Source: Paenibacillus sp. 1001270B_150601_E10
GTDB taxonomy: Bacteria > Bacillota > Bacilli > Paenibacillales > Paenibacillaceae
Assembly: GCF_015558675.1 (NCBI RefSeq)
Contig: NZ_JADMOL010000001.1
Span: forward strand, 663,342 to 727,341
Direction of reading: 5' to 3'
DNA: 64,000 bases
The notes beneath the pieces were generated by a model. That model saw nothing but the letters and a program-made list of their open reading frames with translations, was not told the DNA's origin and searched no databases. Of the stretch, positions 25,226 through 34,705 are shown piece after piece. Position numbers and translations under genes: made by a program. Positions within the stretch are counted from its first letter, which is position 1, and each line of letters opens with the position of its first letter.

Positions 25226-26410
25226 GTGCTTATGAACCATTCAGAAAGGCACGAGACGAACTGGCTTCGAGCATATACGTTTGCCATCTTCATGATCTCA
25301 GCCGTTATCATTTCCTATATGCCGCTATATTTCAAGTCTCTTGGCTTCGATAGCGTTCAAATCGGATTTCTTTATTCCCTTGGTCCTATGATTTCTATTG
25401 TATCAAACTTTATTTGGGGCGTCACAAGCGACAGGCTTCAAACGATCAAAAAAGTCATTTTGTTTTTGTTAACGGCGATCACGGTTATGGCCTTCTTTGT
25501 TGGCATGGCAAAATCGTACGTTGCGGTTATTGTTTTGATGTCAGCCTTTAACTTTTTCTACTACCCGCTATTCCCTTTGACGGACAGCCTGTCCATCGTC
25601 ACGTCGCAAGCAAAGGGAAAGAGCTTTATCGGGATTCGCGTATTCGGCTCTATAGGCTTTGCTGTGAGCGCCTTATTGCTTGGCCTCCTGCTTGGCCGCA
25701 TTGGAGCAAGCTATACCATCTATGTCATCTTGGTCCTAAGCCTCATCTCTCTGCTTCTTGCAACCATGATCAAGGATCGCAGAGCCTCCGTCAAGAAAAT
25801 GGAGTTCGGCGGACTGTGGACCATTCTAAAGCAGCGCGAGGTGCTGCTCTTCTTCTTATGCGCCCTGCTGTTAGCGATCGCTCATCGCATGAATGAAGCG
25901 TTTATCGGCTTGTCCATTGTCATGCTTGGCGGTCCTGAATCCATCGTAGGCTATGCTTGGATGATCTCAGCTGTGAGTGAAATACCAATTTTCTTCCTAT
26001 TAAATGCGTACGGGAATCGCTTCAAAGAACTTCCGCTTCTGACGGTATCGGCCATCATGTATACCCTACGCTTTTTGATCGCGGCATCTGTATCCGATCC
26101 TTATCTCTTGATGAGTACGCAAGCGATGCACAGTGTAAGCTTCGGCATCTTCTATTTCGTTGCCGTTCGCCATCTCAGCAATATCATTCCTGAGCAGTAT
26201 CGCGCAACGGGAATGGCGATATACACGATCGTATGGTCGAGCCTTGCAGGCTTATTGAGCGGTGCAATCGGCGGGCCACTGCTTGAAAGCTACGGCAAAG
26301 ACACCGTCTTCTACGCTGCATGCGGCTTCGCCATCGTTGCCGGCATTGGATTCTTCCTCATGTCATGGCTCGGTCAAAAACACAAAATCAAATCTGTCTC
26401 ACAAGTCTAG
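25226..26410 (+). CDS. MFS transporter (LacY/HcaT-like)
   Basis: A 394-residue protein with 12 hydrophobic segments. The first loop is SLGFDSVQIGFLYSLGPM and the following helix pair ends in WGVTSDRLQTIKK, the pattern of the MFS_1_like/HcaT-LacY-type group rather than drug exporters. The GTG at 25226 is seven bases from GGAG; ATG at 25232 is an alternative. Substrate unknown, perhaps a sugar, nucleoside or small aromatic acid. Monocistronic with a terminator overlapping its stop. Confidence 0.82.
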   Translation: MLMNHSERHETNWLRAYTFAIFMISAVIISYMPLYFKSLGFDSVQIGFLYSLGPMISIVSNFIWGVTSDRLQTIKKVILFLLTAITVMAFFVGMAKSYVAVIVLMSAFNFFYYPLFPLTDSLSIVTSQAKGKSFIGIRVFGSIGFAVSALLLGLLLGRIGASYTIYVILVLSLISLLLATMIKDRRASVKKMEFGGLWTILKQREVLLFFLCALLLAIAHRMNEAFIGLSIVMLGGPESIVGYAWMISAVSEIPIFFLLNAYGNRFKELPLLTVSAIMYTLRFLIAASVSDPYLLMSTQAMHSVSFGIFYFVAVRHLSNIIPEQYRATGMAIYTIVWSSLAGLLSGAIGGPLLESYGKDTVFYAACGFAIVAGIGFFLMSWLGQKHKIKSVSQV

Positions 26411-26433
26411 CAATGCTAGACTTGTGTTCTTTT
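26399..26433 (+). terminator. Terminator overlapping the MFS stop codon
   Basis: CACAAGTCTAGC-AAT-GCTAGACTTGTG is a perfect 12-bp stem followed by TTCTTTT; the stop codon TAG lies within it. Confidence 0.9.
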
Positions 26434-26444
26434 CCATTCCACGC

Positions 26445-26490
26445 AAAAAGAGCAGCTCTGAGATCGGTATCCCGATTCAGAGCTGCTCTT
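26445..26490 (-). terminator. Terminator after the cold-shock gene
   Basis: AAGAGCAGCTCTGA and TCAGAGCTGCTCTT pair with further pairing in the loop (ATCGG/CCGAT); on the minus strand five T follow. Confidence 0.93.
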
Positions 26491-26532
26491 ACATGCTATT
26501 GTACACTATTTATAGATGATAAACCCTTATCA

Positions 26533-26730
26533 TTATAATTTAATGACATTAGCTGCTTGTGGTCCGCGATTTCCTTCGGAAATCTCGAACTCAACTTCTT
26601 GACCTTCATCCAATGTCTTGAATCCATCAGTCTGAATTGCAGAGTAATGTACGAATACGTCGTCGCCGCCTTCAACAGAAATGAAGCCGTAGCCTTTCTC
26701 TGCGTTGAACCATTTTACAGTACCTTTCAA
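26533..26730 (-). CDS. csp: Cold-shock protein
   Basis: A 65-residue single CSD protein with RNP1 (KGYGFI) and RNP2 (VFVHY), starting [12 protein letters not shown]. The start is TTG at 26730 with a full AGGAGG eight bases upstream. It binds single-stranded RNA and DNA as an RNA chaperone. The promoter at 26784-26812 predicts a short ~45-base leader, and a strong terminator ends the transcript. Confidence 0.97.
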   Translation of the reverse strand: MKGTVKWFNAEKGYGFISVEGGDDVFVHYSAIQTDGFKTLDEGQEVEFEISEGNRGPQAANVIKL

Positions 26731-26783
26731 GAAAAAAACCTCCTCACACTGTTCGCCTAATTGTTGAGCAGGCGAATACGGTT

Positions 26784-26812
26784 ATTATACTGGAGCAAAA
26801 TTAGAAATGCAA
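26784..26812 (-). promoter_or_regulatory. SigA promoter of csp
   Basis: On the minus strand TTGCAT (26812-26807) and TATAAT (26789-26784) are 17 bases apart. Confidence 0.7.
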
Positions 26813-26963
26813 CTTGTCCCGCCAAAAGGTTGGAACAAAAGGTGCATTTCGTTTGATTTCAACTAAGGGCTGGGGTATGATGAAGGAGATGTAAGCATTA
26901 TTAAAAAGCCCTTCATTTGAAGGGAATTTACGGTCATCACAGAAATGGGGTTTTACAGTAATC

Positions 26964-27197
26964 ATGGCAAAAAAACATGTAATTTACAAAAAGGACAACT
27001 GGAATATGCTGACGGTTGAAGCACGCGGCCGTGAGCTCGTTCTTCGTGAGATATCCGATCAATGGGGAGAGGACTGCCTTACCTTCCTGAGTCGACCTGA
27101 GATGATGGAATGGGTATCGAAGCGCTTCCCGAAGTCTGACTTTGCTGGCAATGAAGCCGAATGGGAAGACATCATACAGGCCTTTAAAGAGATCTAA
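26964..27197 (+). CDS. Hypothetical small protein
   Basis: A 77-residue protein, MAKKHVIYKKDNWNMLTVEARGREL and so on, not recognised. Composition is that of a small globular alpha/beta protein with a tryptophan-rich C-terminal half (EWEDIIQAF). Reading-frame codon use resembles the neighbours, which is the main support. The ribosome-binding site is weak (GGGG about 12 bases upstream). Confidence 0.6.
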   Translation: MAKKHVIYKKDNWNMLTVEARGRELVLREISDQWGEDCLTFLSRPEMMEWVSKRFPKSDFAGNEAEWEDIIQAFKEI

Positions 27198-27288
27198 CTT
27201 CTTCATGCCCCAGCACAATACGCTATGCCATTCGGCCTGAGTAGAGGATTAGCGTAAAGGGTAAATAACGACATAAAGGCGGGTTCCA

Positions 27289-27468
27289 ATGGATGCATCC
27301 ACAACCCTAATATTTATTATCTTAGCATTCGTACTAGGCGCTGTGCTCGTTTGGAAAAAGGATACGATTCCATCGCCAATGAGGCGATGGCTGTCTATCT
27401 TCGCGCTCATTTTTATCGCATTTGCCTTTTTCCTGATCGTCTATTCTTTTGCTACAGCTGGACTGTAA
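27289..27468 (+). CDS. Small two-helix membrane protein
   Basis: A 59-residue frame beginning MDASTTLIFIILAFVLGAVL, a first membrane helix, then a basic loop WKKDTIPSPMRRW, then a second helix IFALIFIAFAFFLIVYSF. GGCGGG lies upstream of the ATG. It is shorter than usual gene-calling cutoffs, yet the helix-charge-helix design argues against a chance frame. Possibly co-transcribed with the gene before it; function unknown. Confidence 0.65.
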   Translation: MDASTTLIFIILAFVLGAVLVWKKDTIPSPMRRWLSIFALIFIAFAFFLIVYSFATAGL

Positions 27469-27611
27469 ATCTACATAACGATCCTTGCTCCTACCTGATC
27501 ATTCCTTTGAACGGATCCGCTTATTCCGTTCAAATAGGAACGGCTCCTTTCGGTCATACTACCTGTGTTTGATAATGCTAGAGCGATAGCTCACGGCACA
27601 GGAGGAGCAGA

Positions 27612-29570
27612 ATGGCAATGCCTAAACGAAAGCTTCAATGGTTGACGTGTTGTCTCCTTGCCGCAATGATACCCGCTCAAGGTGTGATGGCTTCCATTCA
27701 AGAACCGTCCCCGCTTGCAGCGAGGGAGACGTCAAGTGAGTTCACGATATATAAAGATAAGAGGAGGGTACATATGCAACAAGTGACGAAACGTTCAGAA
27801 GTACCACAAGAGTTCCGTTGGAAGCTTGAAGACCTGTTTGGATCTTCTGCAGAATGGGAGCAGGAATATGCGCTCGTGCAACAGCTTTTAACAAAAGTAA
27901 AATCATTCGAAGGTAAATTGAATGAAGCGAAAACCCTCAAGGCATGCTTTGAGCTGGAAGATGATATTTCCTTACATACAGAACGCCTTTATGTGTACGC
28001 CAATATGCGCCATCATGAGGATACTGCAGAGACATCCTACCAGGCTTTGTCTGAGAAGGCAGCAAAATTAAGCGTGCAAGTCGGCGAGGCACTGTCCTTC
28101 ATCACGCCTGAGGTATTGTCCTTGTCTGATGAGCAGCTTGACCAATTCATCAAAGATGATGAATTGAAAGCTTATCAGTTCACGCTTGAGGAAATGAAGC
28201 GTCAGAAGGCGCACGTGCTCTCGAAGCAGGAAGAGGCCCTGCTGGCTCAAGTGGGCAATATGTCCAAGGCTCCTGAGACGATCTACAGCATGCTGAATAA
28301 CGCTGACATGAAGTTCCCTAAGATTAAGAACGAAAAGGGCGAAGAAGTCGAGCTTACACATGGCCGCTACATTCAATTTTTGGAGAGCCGCAGCCAAGAG
28401 GTTCGCAAAAATGCGTTCGAAGCGATGTACGGTACTTACAATAAGCAGCGCAACACCATTGCTGCGACATTGAATGCGAATGTAAGCAAGAACTTGTTCT
28501 ACTCTCGCGCCCGCAAATACCCGTCTTCTCTCGAAATGTATCTCTATGGCGATAACATACCGAAGGAAGTTTATACAAATCTTATTGATACCATTCATAA
28601 GCAACTACCGTTGATGCATCGCTACATGAAGCTACGTCAGAAGCTGCTTAAGGTTTCTGAGCTTCATATGTACGATTTGTTTGCTCCAATTGTCGAAGAG
28701 TTCGATATGGACATCTCCTTCGAGGATGCAAAAAAGACAGTAAAAGAAAGCTTGAAGCCTCTTGGCGAGGATTATTTGAACAATCTGCAAGCCGGCTTCG
28801 ATGAAGGCTGGATTGATGTATACGAGAATGAAGGCAAGCGAACAGGCGCATACAGCTGGGGCGCTTACGGCACGCACCCTTACGTTCTGCTTAACCACAA
28901 AGACAATCTGAACAGCATGTTCACCCTTACACACGAGATGGGCCATGCTCTTCACTCCTTCTATTCCGATACGAACCTACCATATCGCGATGCGCAATAC
29001 ACGATCTTCCTCGCTGAGGTTGCATCGACTTTGAACGAAGCGCTGCTTATGGATTACATGTTGAAGAAGAGTACGGATGTAAAAGAGAAAATGTACCTTC
29101 TCGCCTACTATATCGATCAGTTCCGTACGACGGTGTTCCGTCAAACGATGTTTGCTGAGTTTGAGCTGTTGATTCACGAGCATGCAGAGAAAGGCGAATC
29201 CTTGACGCCACAGCTGCTTAGCGATATCTATTATGATCTGAATAAAAAGTACTACGGCGACGAGATGGTTGTAGACAAGGACATCGCGATCGAATGGGCT
29301 CGCATTCCTCACTTCTACACCAGCTTCTACGTTTACAAGTATGCAACAGGCTTCTCCGCTGCTCAGAGCTTTGCGAAGCAGATCCTGGACGAAGGCCAGC
29401 CTGCAGTTGATCGCTACCTGGGCTTCCTGAAGAGCGGGGGCAGCGACTTCTCTATCAACATCCTGAAGAAAGCAGGCGTCGACATGTCTACTCCAGCTCC
29501 AATTGAAGCCGGAATGAGCGTGTTGGAATCCTTGATTGACCAAATGGAGAAGATGGCTGAACAGCTGTAA
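27612..29570 (+). CDS. pepF: Oligoendopeptidase F with two candidate starts
   Basis: A thimet-type M3 peptidase; HEMGH at residues ~441-445 of the long form is the zinc site, followed by the usual downstream glutamate region FLAEVASTLNE. It cleaves short peptides. Two in-frame starts both have strong ribosome-binding sites. ATG at 27612 (GGAGGAG upstream) gives 652 residues with an N-terminal KRKLQWLTCCLLAAMIPAQG signal-like segment and a plausible cleavage after VMA. ATG at 27774 (GAGGAGGG upstream) gives the family's usual 598-residue cytosolic form, MQQVTKRSEVPQEFRWKL. It is unclear whether one or both are used. Confidence 0.93.
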   Translation: MAMPKRKLQWLTCCLLAAMIPAQGVMASIQEPSPLAARETSSEFTIYKDKRRVHMQQVTKRSEVPQEFRWKLEDLFGSSAEWEQEYALVQQLLTKVKSFEGKLNEAKTLKACFELEDDISLHTERLYVYANMRHHEDTAETSYQALSEKAAKLSVQVGEALSFITPEVLSLSDEQLDQFIKDDELKAYQFTLEEMKRQKAHVLSKQEEALLAQVGNMSKAPETIYSMLNNADMKFPKIKNEKGEEVELTHGRYIQFLESRSQEVRKNAFEAMYGTYNKQRNTIAATLNANVSKNLFYSRARKYPSSLEMYLYGDNIPKEVYTNLIDTIHKQLPLMHRYMKLRQKLLKVSELHMYDLFAPIVEEFDMDISFEDAKKTVKESLKPLGEDYLNNLQAGFDEGWIDVYENEGKRTGAYSWGAYGTHPYVLLNHKDNLNSMFTLTHEMGHALHSFYSDTNLPYRDAQYTIFLAEVASTLNEALLMDYMLKKSTDVKEKMYLLAYYIDQFRTTVFRQTMFAEFELLIHEHAEKGESLTPQLLSDIYYDLNKKYYGDEMVVDKDIAIEWARIPHFYTSFYVYKYATGFSAAQSFAKQILDEGQPAVDRYLGFLKSGGSDFSINILKKAGVDMSTPAPIEAGMSVLESLIDQMEKMAEQL

Positions 29571-29693
29571 GCCACGTAATCGAAGATCACACGCAGCATC
29601 TTCTTGAATATGAAATGCCATTTTATCGATCAAGGAAAAATGCTTCCGAGTCGATCTTCACCACAGATCAAGCCTAACGTTCGAATGGTTATG

Positions 29694-29721
29694 CTAGGCG
29701 GGGACTTCCCCGCCTTTCTTG
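29694..29721 (+). terminator. Terminator after pepF
   Basis: AGGCGGGG-ACTT-CCCCGCCT forms a GC-rich stem followed by TTCTT. About 120 bases of gene-free sequence separate it from the pepF stop. Confidence 0.8.
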
Positions 29722-29779
29722 TGTTACGTGACGCTCACTCCACGACCCAATTCTACTTGCCTATAAAGGAGGCCCCTCT

Positions 29780-30115
29780 ATGCGCTTGCAATGGACACTC
29801 ATTTTAGCGCTGATCTTTGCACTGATTACCGCGATTTTCGCCGTAATCAACGTTAATCCCGTTGAAGTGAACTTCTTGTTTGGCACGGTTAATGTGCCTT
29901 TAATCCTGCTCATCCTTGGCTGTACGCTGCTTGGAGCTATGATTGTGGGTTCATATGGACTTTATCTGCAATATCGTACGCAGCGAAAGCTTACCGCACT
30001 TCAAGGAAAACTCGCTCATGTCATTGAAGCGACAGGTTATGTGGAACCAGACCAAATGCCTGAATCCGAGAAGATGACACCTCCGGAAGAGCAAGCTATG
30101 AAAGAACCGTCTTAA
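29780..30115 (+). CDS. LapA/DUF1049-domain membrane protein
   Basis: A 111-residue protein with two membrane helices (residues ~5-25 and 40-63) linked by NVNPVEVNFLFGTVNVPL, the hallmark of the LapA (DUF1049) domain. In Gram-negatives LapA assists lipopolysaccharide assembly; in Firmicutes, which lack it, the role is unknown. The C-terminal ~45 residues are charged and cytosolic. AAAGGAGG precedes the ATG. It leads an apparent three-gene run with the M42 peptidase and the reductase. Confidence 0.85.
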   Translation: MRLQWTLILALIFALITAIFAVINVNPVEVNFLFGTVNVPLILLILGCTLLGAMIVGSYGLYLQYRTQRKLTALQGKLAHVIEATGYVEPDQMPESEKMTPPEEQAMKEPS

Positions 30116-30168
30116 TTCACTTGGAATCACTAAATATATTCATATCTTCGAAGGGAGAGGTTATCGTA

Positions 30169-31257
30169 ATGACTTCATTTGATCAACCTTATGCTCCAAT
30201 CAACACCACTGCTCTGCAGGCAGGTATCAACAAAGATTATGTTACCGGCTTATTAATGAAGCTTCTTAGCACTCCAAGCCCGACTGGCTATACCCATCAT
30301 GCGATGAATCTGCTTAAAGAAGAAGCAGAGAAGCTTGGATACACCATGGAACGGAATGCCAAAGGCTGCGGCATCATTCGTGTAAAAGGAAGCGACGATA
30401 CATCGGATCGTGTCATAGCGCTGTCTGGACATGTGGACACGCTCGGTGCAATGGTTCGTTCCATTAACAGCAACGGCACACTGAAGCTGACATCTCTTGG
30501 CGGATTCATGGCTAACTCGATGGAGAATGAGTACTGCATTATTCATACACGTTCCGGCAGAACGTATACCGGCACGATCATGACGAATCAGCCGTCTGTT
30601 CATGTCTTCTCCGGCGCTCGGGATCTGAAGCGCGAGGAAGGCGTCATGATGGTAAGAATCGACGAGCTTGTACACACAGCGGATGATGTGAAGAAGCTGG
30701 ACATCCATGTAGGAGATTATGTCTCCTTCGATGCGAGACCTGTTCATCTTCCAAGTGGATTCATCAAATCCCGTCATCTTGACGATAAAGCAAGTGTAGC
30801 CGCATTGTTTGGATTGCTTCACAGCATGAAGCATAATCAATGGCAGCCAAAGCATGACATCGTCATGATCGTGACGAACTATGAAGAGGTCGGTCACGGG
30901 GCGTCCTATATCCCACAGGACATCACCGAAATGATTGCTGTTGATATGGGCTGCATTGGCGACGACCTGACTTGTAAGGAGACGGATGTATCGATCTGCG
31001 CGAAGGATTCCAGCGGACCTTATGATTATTTTATGACGAATCGCCTAATTGATCTTGCTGTGCGTGAGGGTATTCCACATGCAGTAGACATTTATCCGCA
31101 TTATGGATCAGATGCTTCAGCATCGCTTCGCGGCGGCAATAACATCCGCGCTGCGCTGATTGGTCCGGGTGTACATGCGTCCCATGCGATGGAGCGCACA
31201 CATGAGCAGGCTGTTTTGAATACAGCTAAGCTTCTAGCGGCTTATATTCAGGAATAA
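30169..31257 (+). CDS. M42-family metallo-aminopeptidase
   Basis: A 362-residue protein. Metal and catalytic motifs of the M42 glutamyl aminopeptidase/deblocking family are visible: SGHVDTLG, SRHLDDKASVAAL, NYEEVGHGAS, AVDMGCIG and a late HASHAMERTH. The ATG at 30169 has GGGAGAGG upstream. These enzymes form large tetrahedral complexes in the cytosol and remove N-terminal residues from peptides. With pepF nearby this stretch is rich in peptide degradation functions. Older annotations call the family endoglucanases, which is not supported. Confidence 0.92.
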   Translation: MTSFDQPYAPINTTALQAGINKDYVTGLLMKLLSTPSPTGYTHHAMNLLKEEAEKLGYTMERNAKGCGIIRVKGSDDTSDRVIALSGHVDTLGAMVRSINSNGTLKLTSLGGFMANSMENEYCIIHTRSGRTYTGTIMTNQPSVHVFSGARDLKREEGVMMVRIDELVHTADDVKKLDIHVGDYVSFDARPVHLPSGFIKSRHLDDKASVAALFGLLHSMKHNQWQPKHDIVMIVTNYEEVGHGASYIPQDITEMIAVDMGCIGDDLTCKETDVSICAKDSSGPYDYFMTNRLIDLAVREGIPHAVDIYPHYGSDASASLRGGNNIRAALIGPGVHASHAMERTHEQAVLNTAKLLAAYIQE

Positions 31258-31300
31258 AAATCATACAATCCGTACATTTCAGATGAGAAAAGGAGAAGCT

Positions 31301-32335
31301 ATGGTAACGAACGAGAACACACCCCAAGAAGAGTTAACACTGCCAACATCGTTTCAGGCATTTGTCCTTAAGCAGAATGCGGAAGGATCGATTGAAGCTG
31401 CCGTTCAGACCATGACTTTGGACGATCTGCCAGAAGCAGATGTCACCATCAAAGTACATTATTCCAGCGTGAACTATAAGGATGCACTTGCATGCTCTCC
31501 CGGAGGCAATATTGTGAAGCAGTATCCCTTTGTGCCAGGTATCGACGCTTCCGGTGTGGTTGTCCATTCAAAGGATGAAAGATTCCAGCCCGGTCAAGCC
31601 GTGCTCCTGACAGGCTATGAATTCGGGGTAACCCATTTCGGCGGATTCAGCGAATATATTCGTGTACCTGGAGACTGGCTCCTTCCCATTCCAAAAGGCT
31701 TGAGTAAGCGCGATGCGATGGTATTCGGCACTGCTGGTCTAACGGCTGCTCTCTCTGTGGAGCGGCTGGAAAAGCACGGTATTGCGCCTAGCGATGGCAA
31801 AATCCTCGTTACAGGCGCGAGCGGCGGCGTCGGATCTCTTGCTGTTGCCATGCTGTCTACCCTCGGGTATAGCGTTACCGCTGCAACAGGGAAGAAGGAT
31901 GCGGAAGCGATGCTTCTAGCTTTAGGCGCTAAAGAAGTAATAAGCCGCGAAAGCTGGCTGCCTGATCGTCCGCGCTCGCTGGATAGACAGAAATGGACCG
32001 CGGCAGTAGATGTGTGCGGCGGCGATATTCTTGCAGCCGTGTTAGCTTCGTTACGCTACGGCGGGGCAGTGGCAGCAAGCGGAATGACTAACGGCGGAAC
32101 GCTTCCTACTACGGTTTATCCATTCATTTTGAGAGGCATCACCTTGTACGGTGTCGACTCGGTTTATGCTCCTCAGGAGACTCGCATGCAGATCTGGACG
32201 CGCATGGCTAGACAATGGACAGAAATTGTACAATTGGATGGTTTTGTTCATACTTATTCCTTAAGCGATATCCCAGCTCTTACTTCTGGAATGCTTCAAG
32301 GACAATCCTTCGGTAGAGCCATTATCAAATACTAA
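31301..32335 (+). CDS. YhdH/YhfP-type quinone oxidoreductase (acryloyl-CoA reductase AcuI family)
   Basis: A 344-residue zinc-free medium-chain dehydrogenase. Landmarks are the substrate-side VNYKDALACSPGG, the NADPH-binding VTGASGGVGSLAVAML and the family end GITLYGVDSV. AcuI enzymes reduce acryloyl-CoA to propionyl-CoA; YhdH relatives act on small enones and quinones. AAAAGGAG lies five bases before the ATG at 31301. Last gene before a strong terminator. Confidence 0.9.
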   Translation: MVTNENTPQEELTLPTSFQAFVLKQNAEGSIEAAVQTMTLDDLPEADVTIKVHYSSVNYKDALACSPGGNIVKQYPFVPGIDASGVVVHSKDERFQPGQAVLLTGYEFGVTHFGGFSEYIRVPGDWLLPIPKGLSKRDAMVFGTAGLTAALSVERLEKHGIAPSDGKILVTGASGGVGSLAVAMLSTLGYSVTAATGKKDAEAMLLALGAKEVISRESWLPDRPRSLDRQKWTAAVDVCGGDILAAVLASLRYGGAVAASGMTNGGTLPTTVYPFILRGITLYGVDSVYAPQETRMQIWTRMARQWTEIVQLDGFVHTYSLSDIPALTSGMLQGQSFGRAIIKY

Positions 32336-32360
32336 TCGTAAGATAAAGCTGTTTACAGCA

Positions 32361-32405
32361 AAAGACACGGCTAGTGCGTTTTTAAAGCACTTCCCGTGTC
32401 TTTTT
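32361..32405 (+). terminator. Terminator after the YhdH-type gene
   Basis: AAGACACGG and CCGTGTCTT, with inner AGTGC/GCACT, followed by five T. Confidence 0.9.
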
Positions 32406-32577
32406 ATTGACTAATATCCTTCTAGATTCATTCATAAGCAATCTTGCATTCAAATCGTGCTGGTGTATGAGTTATCCAATTTCAAATCTTTAATGATAAG
32501 CCCCCATAATAACACTCCAGTGAGTGGAGGTTATCAACTCGTCTCTTCTTTGCATGTCTCATTCAATAAATAGACAA

Positions 32578-34515
32578 TCAAGATCGCTTCTGTGCCTCAA
32601 TTTGCTCCGCCATCTCAGCCAGCTCGGCCCACCGCTCCATTAATGCGTTCAGCCTCTCCTCTGCGCTGGCCTGGTCCTTCATCAATTCCTGAAGTCTGGC
32701 AGAGTCGCTGAAGGCTGCTTCCATATCTGAGTTGATCCGCTCTATTGCCGCTTCAGCTTCTGCAATCATCCCTTCAATCTGTTCATACTCCCGTTCATCC
32801 TTGTAGGACATCTTAAGCTTCGGCTTTCGTTCCTGACGTGTTTGATGCTCACTAACTGCCTCTTGCTGAGGGCTCTTTACTTGAACGGTCTCACGGGAAG
32901 CCGCATCACTTCGCTTCGGGTTCTTTTCACTCCATTCCATATACTCGGAATAGTTGCCGACATGTACATGAATTTGTCCTTGCTCGAACGACCATATTCG
33001 TTCTGCGACGCGATCAAGGAAATAGCGATCATGGGATACCGCAATCACGATTCCCGGGAAATCATCAAGATATTGCTCGAGTATCGCTAGTGTCTCTACA
33101 TCCAGATCATTCGTCGGCTCATCAAGCAGCAGAACGTTCGGCGCTGTCATCAGCATGCGAAGCAGCTGAAGTCTTCGTTTCTCTCCGCCAGACAGCTTCC
33201 CAATAAGCGTCCATTGCATGGATGGGTTGAACAAGAAGCGCTCCAGCATCTGCGCTGCAGTAATGTGCTGGCCGTCTCCTGTCTTAACCGTTTCAGCAGC
33301 CTCGCGAATGTACTCTATAACCCGCATGGACTCATCCATCTCTTCATGTTCCTGCGTGAAGTATCCAAGCTTTACCGTCGGACCTAGAACAACCTCTCCC
33401 CCGTCTGGCTTGCGTCTATCTGCTATCATCTGAAGCAGCGTCGATTTCCCGCTTCCGTTAGGACCGATAATGCCGATCCGATCGCCGGGCACCGCGATGT
33501 ACTCGAAGCCTTGGAAGAGGACTCTTCCTTCTACTTCACCTTTAAGATCCGTAATCTCCATAATCTTGCGGCCAAGGCGTGTAGAAGCAGCACTCATCTC
33601 CATAGAGGAGTCCTTTGCAGTAGGCTCGTCCGCTACCAGCGCTTCATAGCGTTCGATTCTCGCCCTCTGCTTTGTGCTTCTTGCCTTGGCTCCACGCCGA
33701 ATCCAGGCGAGCTCCTGACGAAGAATATTCTGTCTGGTCTGTTCGCTGGCAGCTTCCCTTGCTTCACGATCCGCCTTCAGCTCTAAGAAGCGTGTATAGT
33801 TTGCTTCATAGAAGAACGCTCTGCCATGATCGAGCTCCATCATCTTATTCGCTACGCGATCAAGGAAGTAGCGATCATGCGTGATCATGATGAGTGCGCC
33901 TGATCGCTTCTGAAGCAAAGCCTCCAGCCAGGCGACTGTTTCATTGTCAACATGGTTCGTAGGCTCATCCAGAAGCAGCACATCGGCTTGGTGAATGAGA
34001 CCTGCAGCCAGAGCTACGCGCTTTCGCTGTCCGCCGGACAGCTCCGACACTTTACGCTGATAATGATGAATGCCTAGCTTTGATAGAATCGTCTTCGCTT
34101 CACTTTCCAACTGCCACGCCTGCAGTCGATCCATATCGTCGCTAGCTTTCACCAAACGGCGCTGCAACGCCTCATCCTCCGGCTTCTCTGCAATCTGCTC
34201 CAACAGCTCTGTGTACACTCTTACTGCAGTCATCTCAGGCGTGCGACCGCCAAGCACGGTTTCAAGCACCGTTGCCTGCTCCTCAAATTCCGGCTCCTGC
34301 GCGACATACTGGACGGTTACTTGATTCCCTTTTAGAATCTTCCCTTCTTCAATGGGCTCCAGGCCTGCAATCGTTTTGAGAAAGGTAGACTTTCCTGTTC
34401 CGTTAACGCCAACAATACCGAAGCGATCTCCCTTGGAAATGCCAAAGGAAACGTCCTTAAACAATGTTTTTTCACCATAGCTCTTCCCAAGCTGCTCTAC
34501 GGTCATGATGTGCAT
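32578..34515 (-). CDS. ABC-F protein, Uup subfamily
   Basis: A 645-residue soluble protein with two ATP-binding cassettes. Walker A motifs are GVNGTGKST and GPNGSGKST, signature motifs LSGGQRKR and LSGGEKRR, and both DEPTNHVD/DEPTNDLD Walker B-type regions. There are no membrane helices. The residues 540-645 are charged and form the C-terminal coiled coil typical of Uup. ABC-F proteins act on the ribosome, resolving stalled peptides or modulating translation. GGAGG precedes the ATG at ten bases. Not an obvious antibiotic-resistance ABC-F: the linker is of ordinary housekeeping length. Confidence 0.92.
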   Translation of the reverse strand: MHIMTVEQLGKSYGEKTLFKDVSFGISKGDRFGIVGVNGTGKSTFLKTIAGLEPIEEGKILKGNQVTVQYVAQEPEFEEQATVLETVLGGRTPEMTAVRVYTELLEQIAEKPEDEALQRRLVKASDDMDRLQAWQLESEAKTILSKLGIHHYQRKVSELSGGQRKRVALAAGLIHQADVLLLDEPTNHVDNETVAWLEALLQKRSGALIMITHDRYFLDRVANKMMELDHGRAFFYEANYTRFLELKADREAREAASEQTRQNILRQELAWIRRGAKARSTKQRARIERYEALVADEPTAKDSSMEMSAASTRLGRKIMEITDLKGEVEGRVLFQGFEYIAVPGDRIGIIGPNGSGKSTLLQMIADRRKPDGGEVVLGPTVKLGYFTQEHEEMDESMRVIEYIREAAETVKTGDGQHITAAQMLERFLFNPSMQWTLIGKLSGGEKRRLQLLRMLMTAPNVLLLDEPTNDLDVETLAILEQYLDDFPGIVIAVSHDRYFLDRVAERIWSFEQGQIHVHVGNYSEYMEWSEKNPKRSDAASRETVQVKSPQQEAVSEHQTRQERKPKLKMSYKDEREYEQIEGMIAEAEAAIERINSDMEAAFSDSARLQELMKDQASAEERLNALMERWAELAEMAEQIEAQKRS

Positions 34516-34655
34516 GGCGTATTCCTCCTATTCATAAAGGCCTGCTAAGGTTAGCAGTGCTCGTACATTCTCTTATCTTCTAATCACGCGAGAAAACCTC
34601 TATCGGGACCATTCTAGCACAGGCCGCAGTTAGAGGTTGGAATAAGGACAAAAGA

Positions 34656-34683
34656 AGGGAGAACGACTTATGGTTCTCCCTCC
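34656..34683 (-). terminator. Terminator after the TetR gene
   Basis: GGGAGAAC-GACTTAT-GTTCTCCC hairpin with TTCTTTT on the minus-strand side. Confidence 0.75.
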
Positions 34684-34705
34684 TCATGCTGAAAATAATC
34701 GATGT

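Noticed and set aside
28977..29633. 218-residue open frame antisense to pepF
   Set aside because: It mirrors the codon pattern of pepF, has no ribosome-binding site and its translation resembles no family; an antisense shadow.
29604..29807. 67-residue frame between pepF and the LapA-like gene
   Set aside because: Runs through the pepF terminator and the ribosome-binding site of the next gene; no start signal.
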